Below are positions 26,402 through 35,775 of a stretch of 64,000 nucleotides of DNA, piece after piece (the first letter of the stretch is position 1; every line of letters begins with the position of its first letter). Source of the stretch: G965267335 sp965267335. GTDB lineage: Bacteria > Bacteroidota > Bacteroidia > Cytophagales > JAAEPT01. A model generated the notes under the pieces. The model had not been told where the DNA came from. It did no database searches and worked only from the letters and a program-made list of their open reading frames with translations. The position numbers and the translations under genes are program-made. Location of the stretch: NCBI GenBank assembly GCA_965267335.1, contig OZ253953.1, positions 1,674,001 to 1,738,000 of the forward strand. Reading direction: 5' to 3'.

Positions 26402-28282
26402 TCAGTTTTTGTCTGAACTCAACTTATTGATTTTCATGTCTTTTATCTTGATGGTATTTTCAAGTTCCTCAATGGTTCGTTGTTGTTCCTGAAGTTTTTT
26501 CTCTAATTGAGTAGTACTTGATTTTGGTAGTTTTTTAAGCTGTGTTTTGTAATCATTAATCCGCGCTTCAAGTTTAGACAACTTGGTCTCATATTGAAGT
26601 TTGGTTGCTCGAAGTTCACGTTCCTGGTTTTCGTGTGTTACTTGCATTTCTTCAATGTTTTGGCGCATACTTTCCTCCTGACTAATTAACTTTTCGGTGA
26701 GCTCTTGCGAATTTTTTAGCAAGCTTTGGGTTTTTCTGCTCATTTCCACAGTGGCAAGGGAAGCTGCAATGGATGAACTCAACTTCTCGACAAAGGAAAT
26801 CTGATAGCCTTTAAATTCTCTGAAGCTTGCCAGCTCAATTACACCATGAATTTCATCGTTGTCTATTAACGGAACAATAAGTAAAGAGGTTGGGCCGGCA
26901 TCACCTAATCCAGATTTGATTACCATATGACTTTCAGGGAGGTCTTTTACATAAATAGTCTCTTTTTCTTGCCACACCTGTCCGGTCAAACCTTCTCCAT
27001 ACTCAAGTCTCTTACTAATGAATTTTTGCCTGTCGAATGCAAAACTGGCGGCTAATTCCAAATGAATATCTTCCTCGTCATTACTGTTTATTATAAATAG
27101 CCCACCTTGATTGGCATCCAGGTACTTGACGAGCTCCGAAATAAGGATATTGGTTAGTTTGTCTAAATTGTCGGAATTGCGTTGAATGAGTTCCGCAAAG
27201 TGCGCAAGTCCTTCAATTTCCCAGTTTCTTTCTTTCTCAATGCGATCCACTTCTATCATTTTATCGCGCATCTCAACAAGTGCTTTAGCCAATTCATTAT
27301 TTTGCCCGCTCTCAGATTTGTCGATCTGCAGATCTGTTTCCAGGTTGTCGTTTGTGACATTTTTCACGAATTGGGTTGCACTATTTATATAACTGTTAAA
27401 CTGATCCAGGCAGTAACCGATGTTGTGGTAATGCTCAAATGAAGTTTGGTAATTCAAGATGCTTTGCTCTCCCTGGAGGAGCTCTTTAGAATGATTCGAA
27501 AGGATAGAAATGGGTTGGATGAAGGTTTTTCTTATGAATGCGACTCCCAGTATTACAAGGAGTACGGCTAAAACTATATCCAGCGCTACAAGTATATAAA
27601 TGATCACCAGTCTGTCACTGATCTTGTCCAGTGTGTTTTCATAAATTTCATCAATAGTGGTAACTACGAATTCCGACTCTAATTCATTGTAATTAATAAG
27701 TTCTGCGAAGAGGGGATTTAAAATCTTTTTGGTCCGTTGCGTGGCATAGAGCCGGATGACTTGTCCGGTTTCCGGGTCGATGCCTGCAGAGTCGGTCTGC
27801 TGCGTTTCATAATAAATGCTGTCTGTATAGGGCTCTTCTTCGAAAAAAAGTCGAGAGTTGTTTTTGATGTTCAACCAATGTTCGGCCAAATAATAATAGA
27901 GGTCTTCTTCGTTGGCCTCATTTAGCAGTGCATTGACTTCCTGGTCTTTTGTTTTAGTGTTTAGTTGCTCTACAATTGATTGTAAGTCATGTCTATGTAA
28001 ACTGAAAATATCTTCAAAGTGAATCCTGAGAGTTTTTAGCTTTTTTCTTATTGAAGTGCGAAATTCTACCTTGGATACCGGAGGTTTTTTTGTCTCTTGA
28101 TTAAATTCATGGAGGACCTGTTTTGTTTCAAGTAGCTTGTAAGACAGTGTGTTGAGGCCGTTTTTCTGCCATAAAGCGAGTGCCAGAATCAGGTTAAAGA
28201 GTACAAATAGAGTACAGAATGCGAAGAAAAACAGGTTGACCCTTCCCTTCAATGACCTCCAATTTGTCTTCTTATCCATCAA
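26402..28282 (-). CDS. Transmembrane HAMP-GAF coiled-coil sensor
   Basis: The 626-residue product has a first membrane helix (about 13-36), a helical extracytoplasmic region (about 37-224), a second helix (about 226-250), a HAMP-like segment (about 252-310), a GAF domain (about 360-505; YGEGLTGQVWQEKE, KSGLGDAGPTSLLIVPLI) and a long C-terminal coiled coil (about 510-626) rich in Gln and Glu with QEESMRQNIEEMQ. It lacks the hairpin signalling tip of an MCP, a histidine kinase and a GGDEF domain. It is first in the ten-gene minus-strand run and diverges from a similar sensor. The coiled coil is the most likely substrate of the CheR/CheB encoded next to it. Confidence 0.78.
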   Translation of the reverse strand: MMDKKTNWRSLKGRVNLFFFAFCTLFVLFNLILALALWQKNGLNTLSYKLLETKQVLHEFNQETKKPPVSKVEFRTSIRKKLKTLRIHFEDIFSLHRHDLQSIVEQLNTKTKDQEVNALLNEANEEDLYYYLAEHWLNIKNNSRLFFEEEPYTDSIYYETQQTDSAGIDPETGQVIRLYATQRTKKILNPLFAELINYNELESEFVVTTIDEIYENTLDKISDRLVIIYILVALDIVLAVLLVILGVAFIRKTFIQPISILSNHSKELLQGEQSILNYQTSFEHYHNIGYCLDQFNSYINSATQFVKNVTNDNLETDLQIDKSESGQNNELAKALVEMRDKMIEVDRIEKERNWEIEGLAHFAELIQRNSDNLDKLTNILISELVKYLDANQGGLFIINSNDEEDIHLELAASFAFDRQKFISKRLEYGEGLTGQVWQEKETIYVKDLPESHMVIKSGLGDAGPTSLLIVPLIDNDEIHGVIELASFREFKGYQISFVEKLSSSIAASLATVEMSRKTQSLLKNSQELTEKLISQEESMRQNIEEMQVTHENQERELRATKLQYETKLSKLEARINDYKTQLKKLPKSSTTQLEKKLQEQQRTIEELENTIKIKDMKINKLSSDKN

Positions 28283-28323
28283 TGAAAGATATACTTAAAT
28301 GGAAAAAAATCCAACAGTAGGAC

Positions 28324-28342
28324 ACCAATTGCTAATATTGGT
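28324..28342. promoter_or_regulatory. Candidate operator dyad between divergent sensors
   Basis: ACCAAT (28324-28329) and ATTGGT (28337-28342) form a perfect inverted repeat with a 7-nt spacer in the 145-bp gap between the two divergently transcribed sensor genes. No regulator is known for it and it could be chance in AT-rich DNA. Confidence 0.25.
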
Positions 28343-28427
28343 CACTATGGTTCTATATAACCCGACTTAGCTCCTCTATTGGGATATATTTCCTATATTT
28401 CAGTAAGAAAACTATTGAGGAGTATTT

Positions 28428-30068
28428 ATGCGGTTTAATCTGACTATTGGAAGGCGCCTGGCTTATGGATTTGGTTTTATCATAGTGTCTATTGTTGCCT
28501 ACAGTATCTTTACCTATTTCAGACTCAACGAGAACAGAAACCTGAATCAAAAGAATTCTGAGGTTTACATTCCTTCTATCATTCAGCTTAAGGACCTACA
28601 GAAACACGTGACCAGTATGAATACTGTGATGACTTCTTGGCTGGATCATAACCTGCGACAATATGAAGCCGATAATATATATTCCGACCTTGAAGAGTTG
28701 CACCGAATTTGTAATGAGCGATTACGTCCCAGACTTGATGTACTAACCAAAGAATGGGATGAAGTAAGCGATAGCTTGTACAAGCAAGTATCTTCTACTA
28801 TTGATTCTATGGTTATATGGCAAAAGAAAGTAATGTTAAAGTATGCCTCAAGACCTGATGATGATATGGAAATGAAAGCCGAATTAAACCTCATCAGGAA
28901 TGACTACGAAAGCAGCGTTGGAGCTACCGGTGAACGTATGGCAAGGGTTGAAAGCATAAATGAAGAAGGTGGTATCGGGACAATAATTGGTAATTTGACC
29001 CAGACATCACGAAAATTAAGTAATAACCTAAATGATTCGGCAGTACTTCTACAGATGCTGGTTGGTATTTTGGGAGGCGTACTGTTGGTGGTTGGTTTTT
29101 TGATCGCCCTTTTTACTTATCGTTCTATTGTGCGCCCGATCAATGATTTAAAAAGCATTCTACTTTCCATGGGTAAAGGGGTTCTTCCAGAGAATGAAAT
29201 CCAGGAAAGAAATGATGAGATTGGGGAAATGTCAGCGGCTCTTAACAGCCTCATCAGAGGATTGAAAGACACCTCAAATTTTTCTAAAAAAATAGGGGAG
29301 GGTGAGTTTAATTCGGAATATAAGCCATTAAGTAAGGACGATATTTTAGGTAATTCGCTTCTGGTAATGCGGGATAACCTTTCAAAAGTAGCTGAAGAGG
29401 ATAAGAAAAGAAGTTGGAGTACCGAGGGCTTGGCTAGGTTTGGTGAAATTTTAAGAAGAAATAATGATGACCTTAAGAGTCTGACAGAAGATTTAATCTT
29501 TGAATTAGTTAAGTACCTAAATGCCAATCAGGGAGCAGTTTTTGTATTAAATGAGGATGAAGACGGGCGATTTATGACAATTGCTTCGTGTTATGCCTGG
29601 GACAGACACAAATATCTTGAACAGAGGGTAGAATTGGGAGATGGTTTGGTAGGACAGGCCTGGCAGGAAAAAAGCACCTTCTACATTACGGATGTCCCCC
29701 AAGATTATATAAATATAACTTCAGGTCTGGGGAAGGCCACTCCTACATCTATTCTCATAGTGCCTTTGATTATGAATGAAGAGATTTATGGGATAATTGA
29801 GCTGGCTTCTTTTCATGAAATCGAACCTCATCAAATTGAGTTTGTTGAAAAACTTGCAGAAAATACCGCTGCCACGATTAGCACAGTAAAAGTGAATGAA
29901 CAGACCAAACTGCTATTGGAACAAACTCAGGAAGCCTCAGAACAATTGAGAGCACAGGAGGAAGAGCTAAGGCAGAATCAAGAGGAAATGATGGCTACAC
30001 AAGAGGAGATGCAGCGAAATCTTGATGAGGCCCATGAGGAAATTGCCAGGTTGAAGAAAAAGAAATAG
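28428..30068 (+). CDS. MCP-like sensor without signalling tip: 4-helix bundle-HAMP-GAF-coiled coil
   Basis: The 546-residue product starts with a membrane helix (about 13-32) and a helical extracytoplasmic domain of the 4HB_MCP type (about 33-200). A second helix (about 204-229), HAMP (about 230-283), a second HAMP-like stretch (about 285-330) and a GAF domain (about 340-480; LGDGLVGQAWQEKS, SGLGKATPTSILIVPLI) follow. It ends in a coiled coil of repeated EEE/QEEM units (AQEEELRQNQEEM, ATQEEMQ). There is no MCP hairpin and no enzymatic output. It faces the minus-strand sensor across a short promoter region. Its own stop codon lies in the arm of a shared terminator. Confidence 0.8.
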   Translation: MRFNLTIGRRLAYGFGFIIVSIVAYSIFTYFRLNENRNLNQKNSEVYIPSIIQLKDLQKHVTSMNTVMTSWLDHNLRQYEADNIYSDLEELHRICNERLRPRLDVLTKEWDEVSDSLYKQVSSTIDSMVIWQKKVMLKYASRPDDDMEMKAELNLIRNDYESSVGATGERMARVESINEEGGIGTIIGNLTQTSRKLSNNLNDSAVLLQMLVGILGGVLLVVGFLIALFTYRSIVRPINDLKSILLSMGKGVLPENEIQERNDEIGEMSAALNSLIRGLKDTSNFSKKIGEGEFNSEYKPLSKDDILGNSLLVMRDNLSKVAEEDKKRSWSTEGLARFGEILRRNNDDLKSLTEDLIFELVKYLNANQGAVFVLNEDEDGRFMTIASCYAWDRHKYLEQRVELGDGLVGQAWQEKSTFYITDVPQDYINITSGLGKATPTSILIVPLIMNEEIYGIIELASFHEIEPHQIEFVEKLAENTAATISTVKVNEQTKLLLEQTQEASEQLRAQEEELRQNQEEMMATQEEMQRNLDEAHEEIARLKKKK

Positions 30069-30091
30069 CCTCAATCTCACGATAGAGGCTA
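30066..30091. terminator. Bidirectional terminator
   Basis: Arms TAGCCTC (30066-30072) and GAGGCTA (30085-30091) flank a 12-nt loop between two convergent genes. On the minus strand the hairpin is followed by TTTCTTTTTCTTC. On the plus strand the downstream T-run is weaker. The left arm starts with the stop codon of the sensor gene. Confidence 0.6.
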
Positions 30092-30126
30092 ATCCAAACT
30101 TTTGTCAATTGATGTTTTGTATAGTT

Positions 30127-31086
30127 TTAAAACGAGAGAGGTGCATCAAAGGTGAAAATCGGATGATCGATCGCCATTAGGACCTGCTCAGTCCCTACAG
30201 GGTCTTCATCACTTAAGAGCACAACTCCAATAGTCTCTAATTGTGTAGGGTTATGGTTTCCTGTTCCTACAAATTGGTCGTACCGTACGGTCAATAAATT
30301 CCATCCAGGTTCTGACGGTCTTAAAGTATGTGTGTAGGTTGCTCCCGAGGATTCAACCATTTGAAATTCCAGCCAGGTCTCCGGGTAAGTCGGGTCATAA
30401 TAGACAAAAATATTGAAATAGACGCGAGCTGGGTCTGCATACAACGGGTATAAATCTGTTCCAGGGTCGGTATATTTTGCCGGCAGAAAAGTAATGTCAG
30501 CGTAGGGCGATGTAGTTGTTTGTGGTGCAGACAAAGTATAAAGATATGGTGTCCCATCTGGGTAGGGATAGTCCGTATTGCTATTAACTGTTGGTGGGTA
30601 GTCACTTTCCCAACCCGGAAGCCCCCAGGTAACTATATTGGCAATAGTAAAATCAGATACTAGTACACCTCCCGCATCTATATCTCGTTCCCCTGAAACG
30701 GTTACATTGACGGTTTCGGTTGTACCCGTATGATCGGGGAATGAAAGTGTAGCCGTAATCGATTCAGTTGTAAAAAGGGGGAGTACATTACCTGTTGTGC
30801 CATCCCATGTAAAGGAAATTTCACGTCCTACGCCAGTTACTGTTCTTGTCGCTCCACTGGTACCACCGGTCAATGTTAGTACCCATTCTTTATCGTTTTC
30901 CAACTCTGCGTTGAATGTTACCTGTTCTCCATTACTAAAGTCTACGGTGCCTGAGCTTACCGATAGTGATTGAGTAATGACGAGATCACCATTCTTGACG
31001 GAGTCATAGTCGGGGCCTACGATTTCGTCTTTTTCACAAGAGGTGAAAATTAAAATACTACTTAATATTATGAATAAGCTTCTCAT
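30127..31086 (-). CDS. Putative surface glycan-binding lipoprotein
   Basis: The N-terminus has a lipoprotein signal (ILIFTSCEKDE, acylated Cys near residue 17). An Ig/PKD-like beta domain follows (about 30-135), then a larger beta domain (about 150-319) rich in aromatics (WGLPGWESDYPP, YADPARVYFNIFVYYD) of the jelly-roll carbohydrate-binding type. It resembles SusE/SusF-like lipoproteins in plan but not in recognised motif. It is the last gene of the GH16 operon, 18 bp after a barrel gene, which supports a role in binding the glucan at the cell surface. The precise family is not recognised. Confidence 0.6.
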   Translation of the reverse strand: MRSLFIILSSILIFTSCEKDEIVGPDYDSVKNGDLVITQSLSVSSGTVDFSNGEQVTFNAELENDKEWVLTLTGGTSGATRTVTGVGREISFTWDGTTGNVLPLFTTESITATLSFPDHTGTTETVNVTVSGERDIDAGGVLVSDFTIANIVTWGLPGWESDYPPTVNSNTDYPYPDGTPYLYTLSAPQTTTSPYADITFLPAKYTDPGTDLYPLYADPARVYFNIFVYYDPTYPETWLEFQMVESSGATYTHTLRPSEPGWNLLTVRYDQFVGTGNHNPTQLETIGVVLLSDEDPVGTEQVLMAIDHPIFTFDAPLSF

Positions 31087-31104
31087 GTTTCAATTTTGTT
31101 GTTC

Positions 31105-32835
31105 CTAGATATTCATGTTGAAGAAGATCAGGAATTGGTTAAATGAATAATCATTGGCCGAAACCAGGTTGTCCGCATAGCTGAACAAGTTGTGCTGCAC
31201 GTTGAGATAAGTGCTCTTGTTGAAATTGTATTTTAATCCGTAGCCCAACATGGTCTCACTGGCATCAATATTAAATGTTGAAGGCGATGCTGTAATTTCG
31301 TTGTACTGATCTCTGGTGGAAATCAACCCAAATCCACTTGACACTACCATTTTACTACCTAATAACAAATCAAGCTTGCTAGCTAGTTCAAAATCAATAC
31401 CCAAATCTAAGATAGCTGTTGCAAAATCGGAGCTTGCCGATCCATCGTCACGGCTTGCCGCATCATATTGTCCGCCTAAAGTAAGTTCTAGTTTTCTGTC
31501 AAAGGAAAGGATTTTGTTAACGGCAAGGTTCACTCCTCCCTTTATCTGTAAATAGGATTCCGCTACAGTAGAATTACTGGGAATCGCTTCACTCATGATT
31601 GCAGCTTCAAGGAAGGCATCAACTTTTTCCAGTGAGTCGGTGTAAGTTGAGTTCAGATAAACACCGGCTCTATTTGGAGTGGCAACACCGTAGGGTGTGA
31701 CAACACCATATCTGGGATTGTACGTCATTAGCTGTTCGGTAATAGATCGGTTATATATAGAAGCCTGCCTTGTGATATCGAAAATATTAATGGACCTCAC
31801 GGCAAATGGATTGTTGGCAACGCTGGTAAAGACTTCTGGTGTTGATACAGTAGGATCAAAATTGATTCTTTTTGTCTGAGCAGCCGAGCTATAGAACCTT
31901 GGGTCAGTATATCGATATCCGACTTTCGCCTGAAATCCGCAATTTTTGAAATTTGTTCCTGCCGCTGCATCGAAGAATATTCCGCTGTTGTCGGTGGGGG
32001 CGGAAGCATCATTTTGGTAAACCAGTTGTGACATACCTGCTTCAGCATCAAGAATAAATTCCAGTTTATCAGACAAATCTCTATTGTAATCCAGTTCAAA
32101 AGAAGTGACCGGATTAGACATGCCAACGGAGTCATTAATTGTTGCCGGAACATCAAAAAGATTGATATAGTTGGCTGTAAGTGTGAAGTTTTTGCTTTGC
32201 TCTATAGCGATTCGTCCACCTGACTGGAACCTGGCCGGTATACCTGCTCCGCCTGCGGGTCGGTTTCGGAGGAATAATCCATCGAATTTGATTGTTTCAA
32301 TAAACATATCATCGAATTGCAAGCCAAAATCGACATGAGCCCCTTGTTGCCACCAGCGATTTCCCCGGTTCAGGTTGTCGTACTCAGCATAATCTCTCCT
32401 GATATCCTGAAATATTGTTGCTTCATTGACTTTGGTATCGCCATCACTATTATAGAATGTATAGGGGGACATTTGCACATAAATATCTCCTACTTCATAT
32501 CCTATGATTTTAGCGATGTTACCCTTTACAAAAAGCTGTCGAAGTTCAGCCGTGGCACTGGACCCAAAGAAACCACCTAGTTCCGTACGGAAACGAAACA
32601 GGGCCTGTATTTGGGTGTTATTGTCAGGGTGTAAATTTACTCCAAGGTCTATTAATGTATGTCCCTGACTAAATTTATCCGTGTTCACTGTGTCATCTTG
32701 CCCAAGGTTGTTGTTTTCCTGCCACGCACGTGCGTATCCACCGAATTGTACTTTGTCCTGTGCTGCCGTTTCTTCCGGAGTTCCGAAAATTGTTGCTGCT
32801 ACAGTGGTTAGAATAATGAAATTTCTTCTCATCAT
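31105..32835 (-). CDS. Outer-membrane beta-barrel protein (porin-like)
   Basis: The product has a signal peptide (ending about TAAQD) and about 550 residues of alternating amphipathic strands typical of a beta-barrel. The opening VQFGGYARAWQENN and the C-terminal aromatic end FNQFLIFFNMNI also fit. No TonB box, plug or carboxypeptidase-like domain is visible, so it is not a SusC-type transporter. It lies 27 bp after another barrel gene and 18 bp before the lipoprotein gene. It may pass oligosaccharides made by the GH16 enzyme. Alginate-export or DUF-type barrels are alternatives. Confidence 0.65.
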   Translation of the reverse strand: MMRRNFIILTTVAATIFGTPEETAAQDKVQFGGYARAWQENNNLGQDDTVNTDKFSQGHTLIDLGVNLHPDNNTQIQALFRFRTELGGFFGSSATAELRQLFVKGNIAKIIGYEVGDIYVQMSPYTFYNSDGDTKVNEATIFQDIRRDYAEYDNLNRGNRWWQQGAHVDFGLQFDDMFIETIKFDGLFLRNRPAGGAGIPARFQSGGRIAIEQSKNFTLTANYINLFDVPATINDSVGMSNPVTSFELDYNRDLSDKLEFILDAEAGMSQLVYQNDASAPTDNSGIFFDAAAGTNFKNCGFQAKVGYRYTDPRFYSSAAQTKRINFDPTVSTPEVFTSVANNPFAVRSINIFDITRQASIYNRSITEQLMTYNPRYGVVTPYGVATPNRAGVYLNSTYTDSLEKVDAFLEAAIMSEAIPSNSTVAESYLQIKGGVNLAVNKILSFDRKLELTLGGQYDAASRDDGSASSDFATAILDLGIDFELASKLDLLLGSKMVVSSGFGLISTRDQYNEITASPSTFNIDASETMLGYGLKYNFNKSTYLNVQHNLFSYADNLVSANDYSFNQFLIFFNMNI

Positions 32836-32862
32836 TTATGCTTTATTAAGTCTGATATCTTT

Positions 32863-34821
32863 TTAGAAAAATACTTTAAATTCAATTGTTGCCTCACTGC
32901 CTTTCATGACCTCAAGGTCTTGGCTGGAATCTTCGTATGAGAAGAATTTCTGCCGGAAGAATACCGAGGACTGATTACTGATTTTTGCATCGAAACCAAT
33001 TCCAAAAGAGGTGCCCCATTGATCTCTTGGATCACCTGTGGATCCTAGCTCTGTTTCATGATTCCCCTTAATCGACTCCATTCCATAATAAAAGTCGAGG
33101 TAGAAATTGTTGGATAGCCCCAGATAGACTTCAAATTCAGAAGTCCATGATCTCAGGTATGCATCTGAGTTCATCATAACAAATGGTGCAAATGCATTTT
33201 GAACGGAGCTTAATGAGATAAGATTGAAGAAGTAGAAGTCTTTGTCAAGTATCCTTTCACGATACTTGAGCTGTAGGTCAAATGCGTTGAAATGCCTTTT
33301 GACCGGTGTGCCAGTAACTGTAACCAGTTCATATACGCCACGATAGAACTGATTAAATCGGCCATTTGGTCCTAAACCTCCAGGTGCCGGGAAGAAGTTT
33401 GGAAGCCTTGAGTACGTTAGGCTGTTAACTCTGTGTGCGTAAGAAAGGAGCGTATCTTCCGGGTTGGCATCTCTTAACTCACTTGACATTTCTGTGCCCA
33501 GAATTACTTTCACTTTACCTAACTTGAACTCGGTATTGAGGTTCAATGACCTTCTATTATTGGCAATATCTCCAACGCTGATCATCCCTCCTGCAAAAGG
33601 CTGAAATATATTTCCCCCAATACCGGAGTATCCGGCATTCACTTCTCTAATAGTATTGTTGCTAAAGGAAGCTGTACTGTTAACGAAGTTTTCATTTAAT
33701 TGATAAAATCGCATCGATAGAGACCCGTACTTAATTAATGATTTTTTTAGAGTCACCTCAGCAAGAACTCCTTCACCCCAACCACGTTCAATATTAGGGC
33801 TTTCATATCCTCCGATTCCAGCTTCACCATTAAGGTTGATTTTGTCTTTTAGGTTAATATCAAACTCCGCAGTATACATGTTTACCTGAGCCCGTGGTTC
33901 ATCCAATTCTGCTGAGTTAATGCTGTCTGAAGTCGTCATAGAATGATAGGTGACAAGACTAATTCTGTCATCATCCACAGTTTTGTTTAACTTGAATGCT
34001 ACATTTCGCGTTGGCATTACTTCAGCTACTCTGTCAAATCCACTAGTAGTTTGGGTTTTGCCGTAAAAGATATCGGCAGTTGTTCCTAATGGAAGTCCAT
34101 TAGCTTGAATCATAAAACCCTTCATTCCGGTTGTCCCGAAACGAGCATCTATGTTGTAGGTGCCGTTATAATAATATCCTGCATATCGATCTTTTAGGTT
34201 GCCGACACCATCCCATGGTTGCCTTTCGAATACACTAAAACGTTGGTATCTGGTATTTGATGACAACGTGAATTTTGTAAGACTTCTCCATTCAATTCCA
34301 CCGGCTACCAGGTAGAAATTACCATATTTTGTGTTGGCACTACCTCTTAACACGAGGGCTTGAAAAACATTAAATCCGTCAGGGAATGGTTCGCCCGGAG
34401 AAGGCCAAACCGTAAAAGGATTAGCCAGAATCATTTCACTTCCCAAACTATACGTTGGTCCGTTTAACCCAATGTACATGAGCATAAAGGGATCATAGTA
34501 TCCTTCTCCCAACCGCATCTCTTTATTTGCACCTAACGTGCCGTATGGTGTCGACATGGCTCTGCTGAATGCAAACCCTCTAAAATAACCACCTACAATC
34601 AGGTCTTCATTTAACCGGTTAAGAAATCCCTTTTCAGTAATGGGTTCGATCTCCTTAGTTTCTTTCTTGTCCTTAAGCTCAGGTATGTTACCCTTGAGTA
34701 GATTTGTTTTCTTAACGATCGGATCAAGTTCGAGGGAGTCTGATGCATAGGTGTGTGCTGTCATCATGAATAACGTAGCACATACTACCCCTGCATTCAA
34801 TATTTTAGAAAATGCTTTCAT
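32863..34821 (-). CDS. Outer-membrane beta-barrel protein (second porin-like protein)
   Basis: A signal peptide (about 1-27, ending TYAS) precedes a short Lys/Glu-rich periplasmic segment (about 30-65) and a long series of amphipathic beta strands from IVGGYFRGFAFSR to a C-terminal TIEFKVFF, a typical barrel closing strand. At 652 residues it is longer than its neighbour. No plug or TonB box is visible. The two barrels are not close in sequence by eye but share size class and layout. It lies 30 bp after the GH16 gene in the same operon, so uptake or surface display for beta-glucan fragments is the likely context. Confidence 0.65.
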   Translation of the reverse strand: MKAFSKILNAGVVCATLFMMTAHTYASDSLELDPIVKKTNLLKGNIPELKDKKETKEIEPITEKGFLNRLNEDLIVGGYFRGFAFSRAMSTPYGTLGANKEMRLGEGYYDPFMLMYIGLNGPTYSLGSEMILANPFTVWPSPGEPFPDGFNVFQALVLRGSANTKYGNFYLVAGGIEWRSLTKFTLSSNTRYQRFSVFERQPWDGVGNLKDRYAGYYYNGTYNIDARFGTTGMKGFMIQANGLPLGTTADIFYGKTQTTSGFDRVAEVMPTRNVAFKLNKTVDDDRISLVTYHSMTTSDSINSAELDEPRAQVNMYTAEFDINLKDKINLNGEAGIGGYESPNIERGWGEGVLAEVTLKKSLIKYGSLSMRFYQLNENFVNSTASFSNNTIREVNAGYSGIGGNIFQPFAGGMISVGDIANNRRSLNLNTEFKLGKVKVILGTEMSSELRDANPEDTLLSYAHRVNSLTYSRLPNFFPAPGGLGPNGRFNQFYRGVYELVTVTGTPVKRHFNAFDLQLKYRERILDKDFYFFNLISLSSVQNAFAPFVMMNSDAYLRSWTSEFEVYLGLSNNFYLDFYYGMESIKGNHETELGSTGDPRDQWGTSFGIGFDAKISNQSSVFFRQKFFSYEDSSQDLEVMKGSEATIEFKVFF

Positions 34822-34851
34822 TTAAATCTGATTCTGTATTCCTCTATTGGT

Positions 34852-35757
34852 TTATTTTTGGTATACTCTTACGTAGTCGACAAACATATATTTTGGAAAC
34901 TTGGTGTTTTCATCCGGTGGACCAGGCCAGTTGCCTCCTACAGCTACGTTGAGAAGCATGTGAAATTTTTGATCGAACGGCCATGGCTTAGGAGAGAGGT
35001 CCTCCGGTGTCTTCGTTGAAAATAGCTTATCATCTATGTACCAGCGAATTTCATCTTCTTCCCATTCTACACTGAACACGTGAAACTCGTCTTCGAAAGT
35101 CCCTGATTCTAGTGTATAGGATTCTCCAGTATGCTTGTTATTAGGCCAGGGGTCTCCATAGTGAAGTGTACCGTGTGTGGTACTGGGTTTTTGACCTATG
35201 ATCTCCATTATATCAATTTCACCACTCTTGGGCCAGCCTCCATAGACGTAGTCGGTTGGTAGCATCCAGATCGCGGGCCACATTCCTTGTTGAATTGGTA
35301 GTTTTGCTCTCACATCAAAACGGCCGTATTTCCAATCAGCCTTATTTTTAGTGTTGAGCCGGGCGGAAGTATAAAACTTGCCTTTATAATTTTGTTCCTT
35401 CGCCTTAATCACTAGAAATCCATCTTTAATAAAGGAGTTGTTCCGGCTGTTGACATAGTACTGCAGCTCATTGTTTCCTCCACCGCTGCCATTAACTTCA
35501 TGAGTCCATTTTGTTGAGTCGATTTCAGAGCCATTAAATTCATCTTGCCATACCAGTTTCCAGTCATCATCGCGTTCCGGCTTTTGTTTGTAACCGTTAT
35601 CTACAATCTTCAATGTGAGGTTCTCTTCATCAATTGTTTCTCCTACAGGAACAAATAGATCATCCTTAACGATGAATGAAATGTTAGAACAGGCTGTAAG
35701 TATTAAGCTTGCGACTAAACCGTTAACAATCAGTTTAATATGATTTGATCTTTTCAT
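34852..35757 (-). CDS. GH16 beta-glucanase (laminarinase-like) lipoprotein
   Basis: This is a glycoside hydrolase family 16 enzyme, most like laminarinases that cut beta-1,3-glucan with retention. The N-terminus carries a lipobox (LILTACS, Cys near 23), so it is probably anchored at the cell surface or periplasm. The beta-jelly-roll catalytic domain (about 60-300) contains LVWQDEFNG, the ExDxxE motif GEIDIMEIIG near 178-187 with nucleophile and acid/base Glu, and the C-terminal LLNVAVGGNWPG...FVDYVRVYQK. It is 18 bp downstream of the jelly-roll gene. The substrate is inferred from the motif; lichenan or other GH16 glucans are possible. Confidence 0.9.
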   Translation of the reverse strand: MKRSNHIKLIVNGLVASLILTACSNISFIVKDDLFVPVGETIDEENLTLKIVDNGYKQKPERDDDWKLVWQDEFNGSEIDSTKWTHEVNGSGGGNNELQYYVNSRNNSFIKDGFLVIKAKEQNYKGKFYTSARLNTKNKADWKYGRFDVRAKLPIQQGMWPAIWMLPTDYVYGGWPKSGEIDIMEIIGQKPSTTHGTLHYGDPWPNNKHTGESYTLESGTFEDEFHVFSVEWEEDEIRWYIDDKLFSTKTPEDLSPKPWPFDQKFHMLLNVAVGGNWPGPPDENTKFPKYMFVDYVRVYQK

Positions 35758-35775
35758 TGTTAATTTTTTGTTCGA

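Noticed and set aside
28428..30068. Reading the sensor as a methyl-accepting chemotaxis protein
   Set aside because: It has the 4-helix and HAMP parts but no MCP hairpin tip or CheW/CheA-binding motif; a GAF domain and coiled coil stand in its place.
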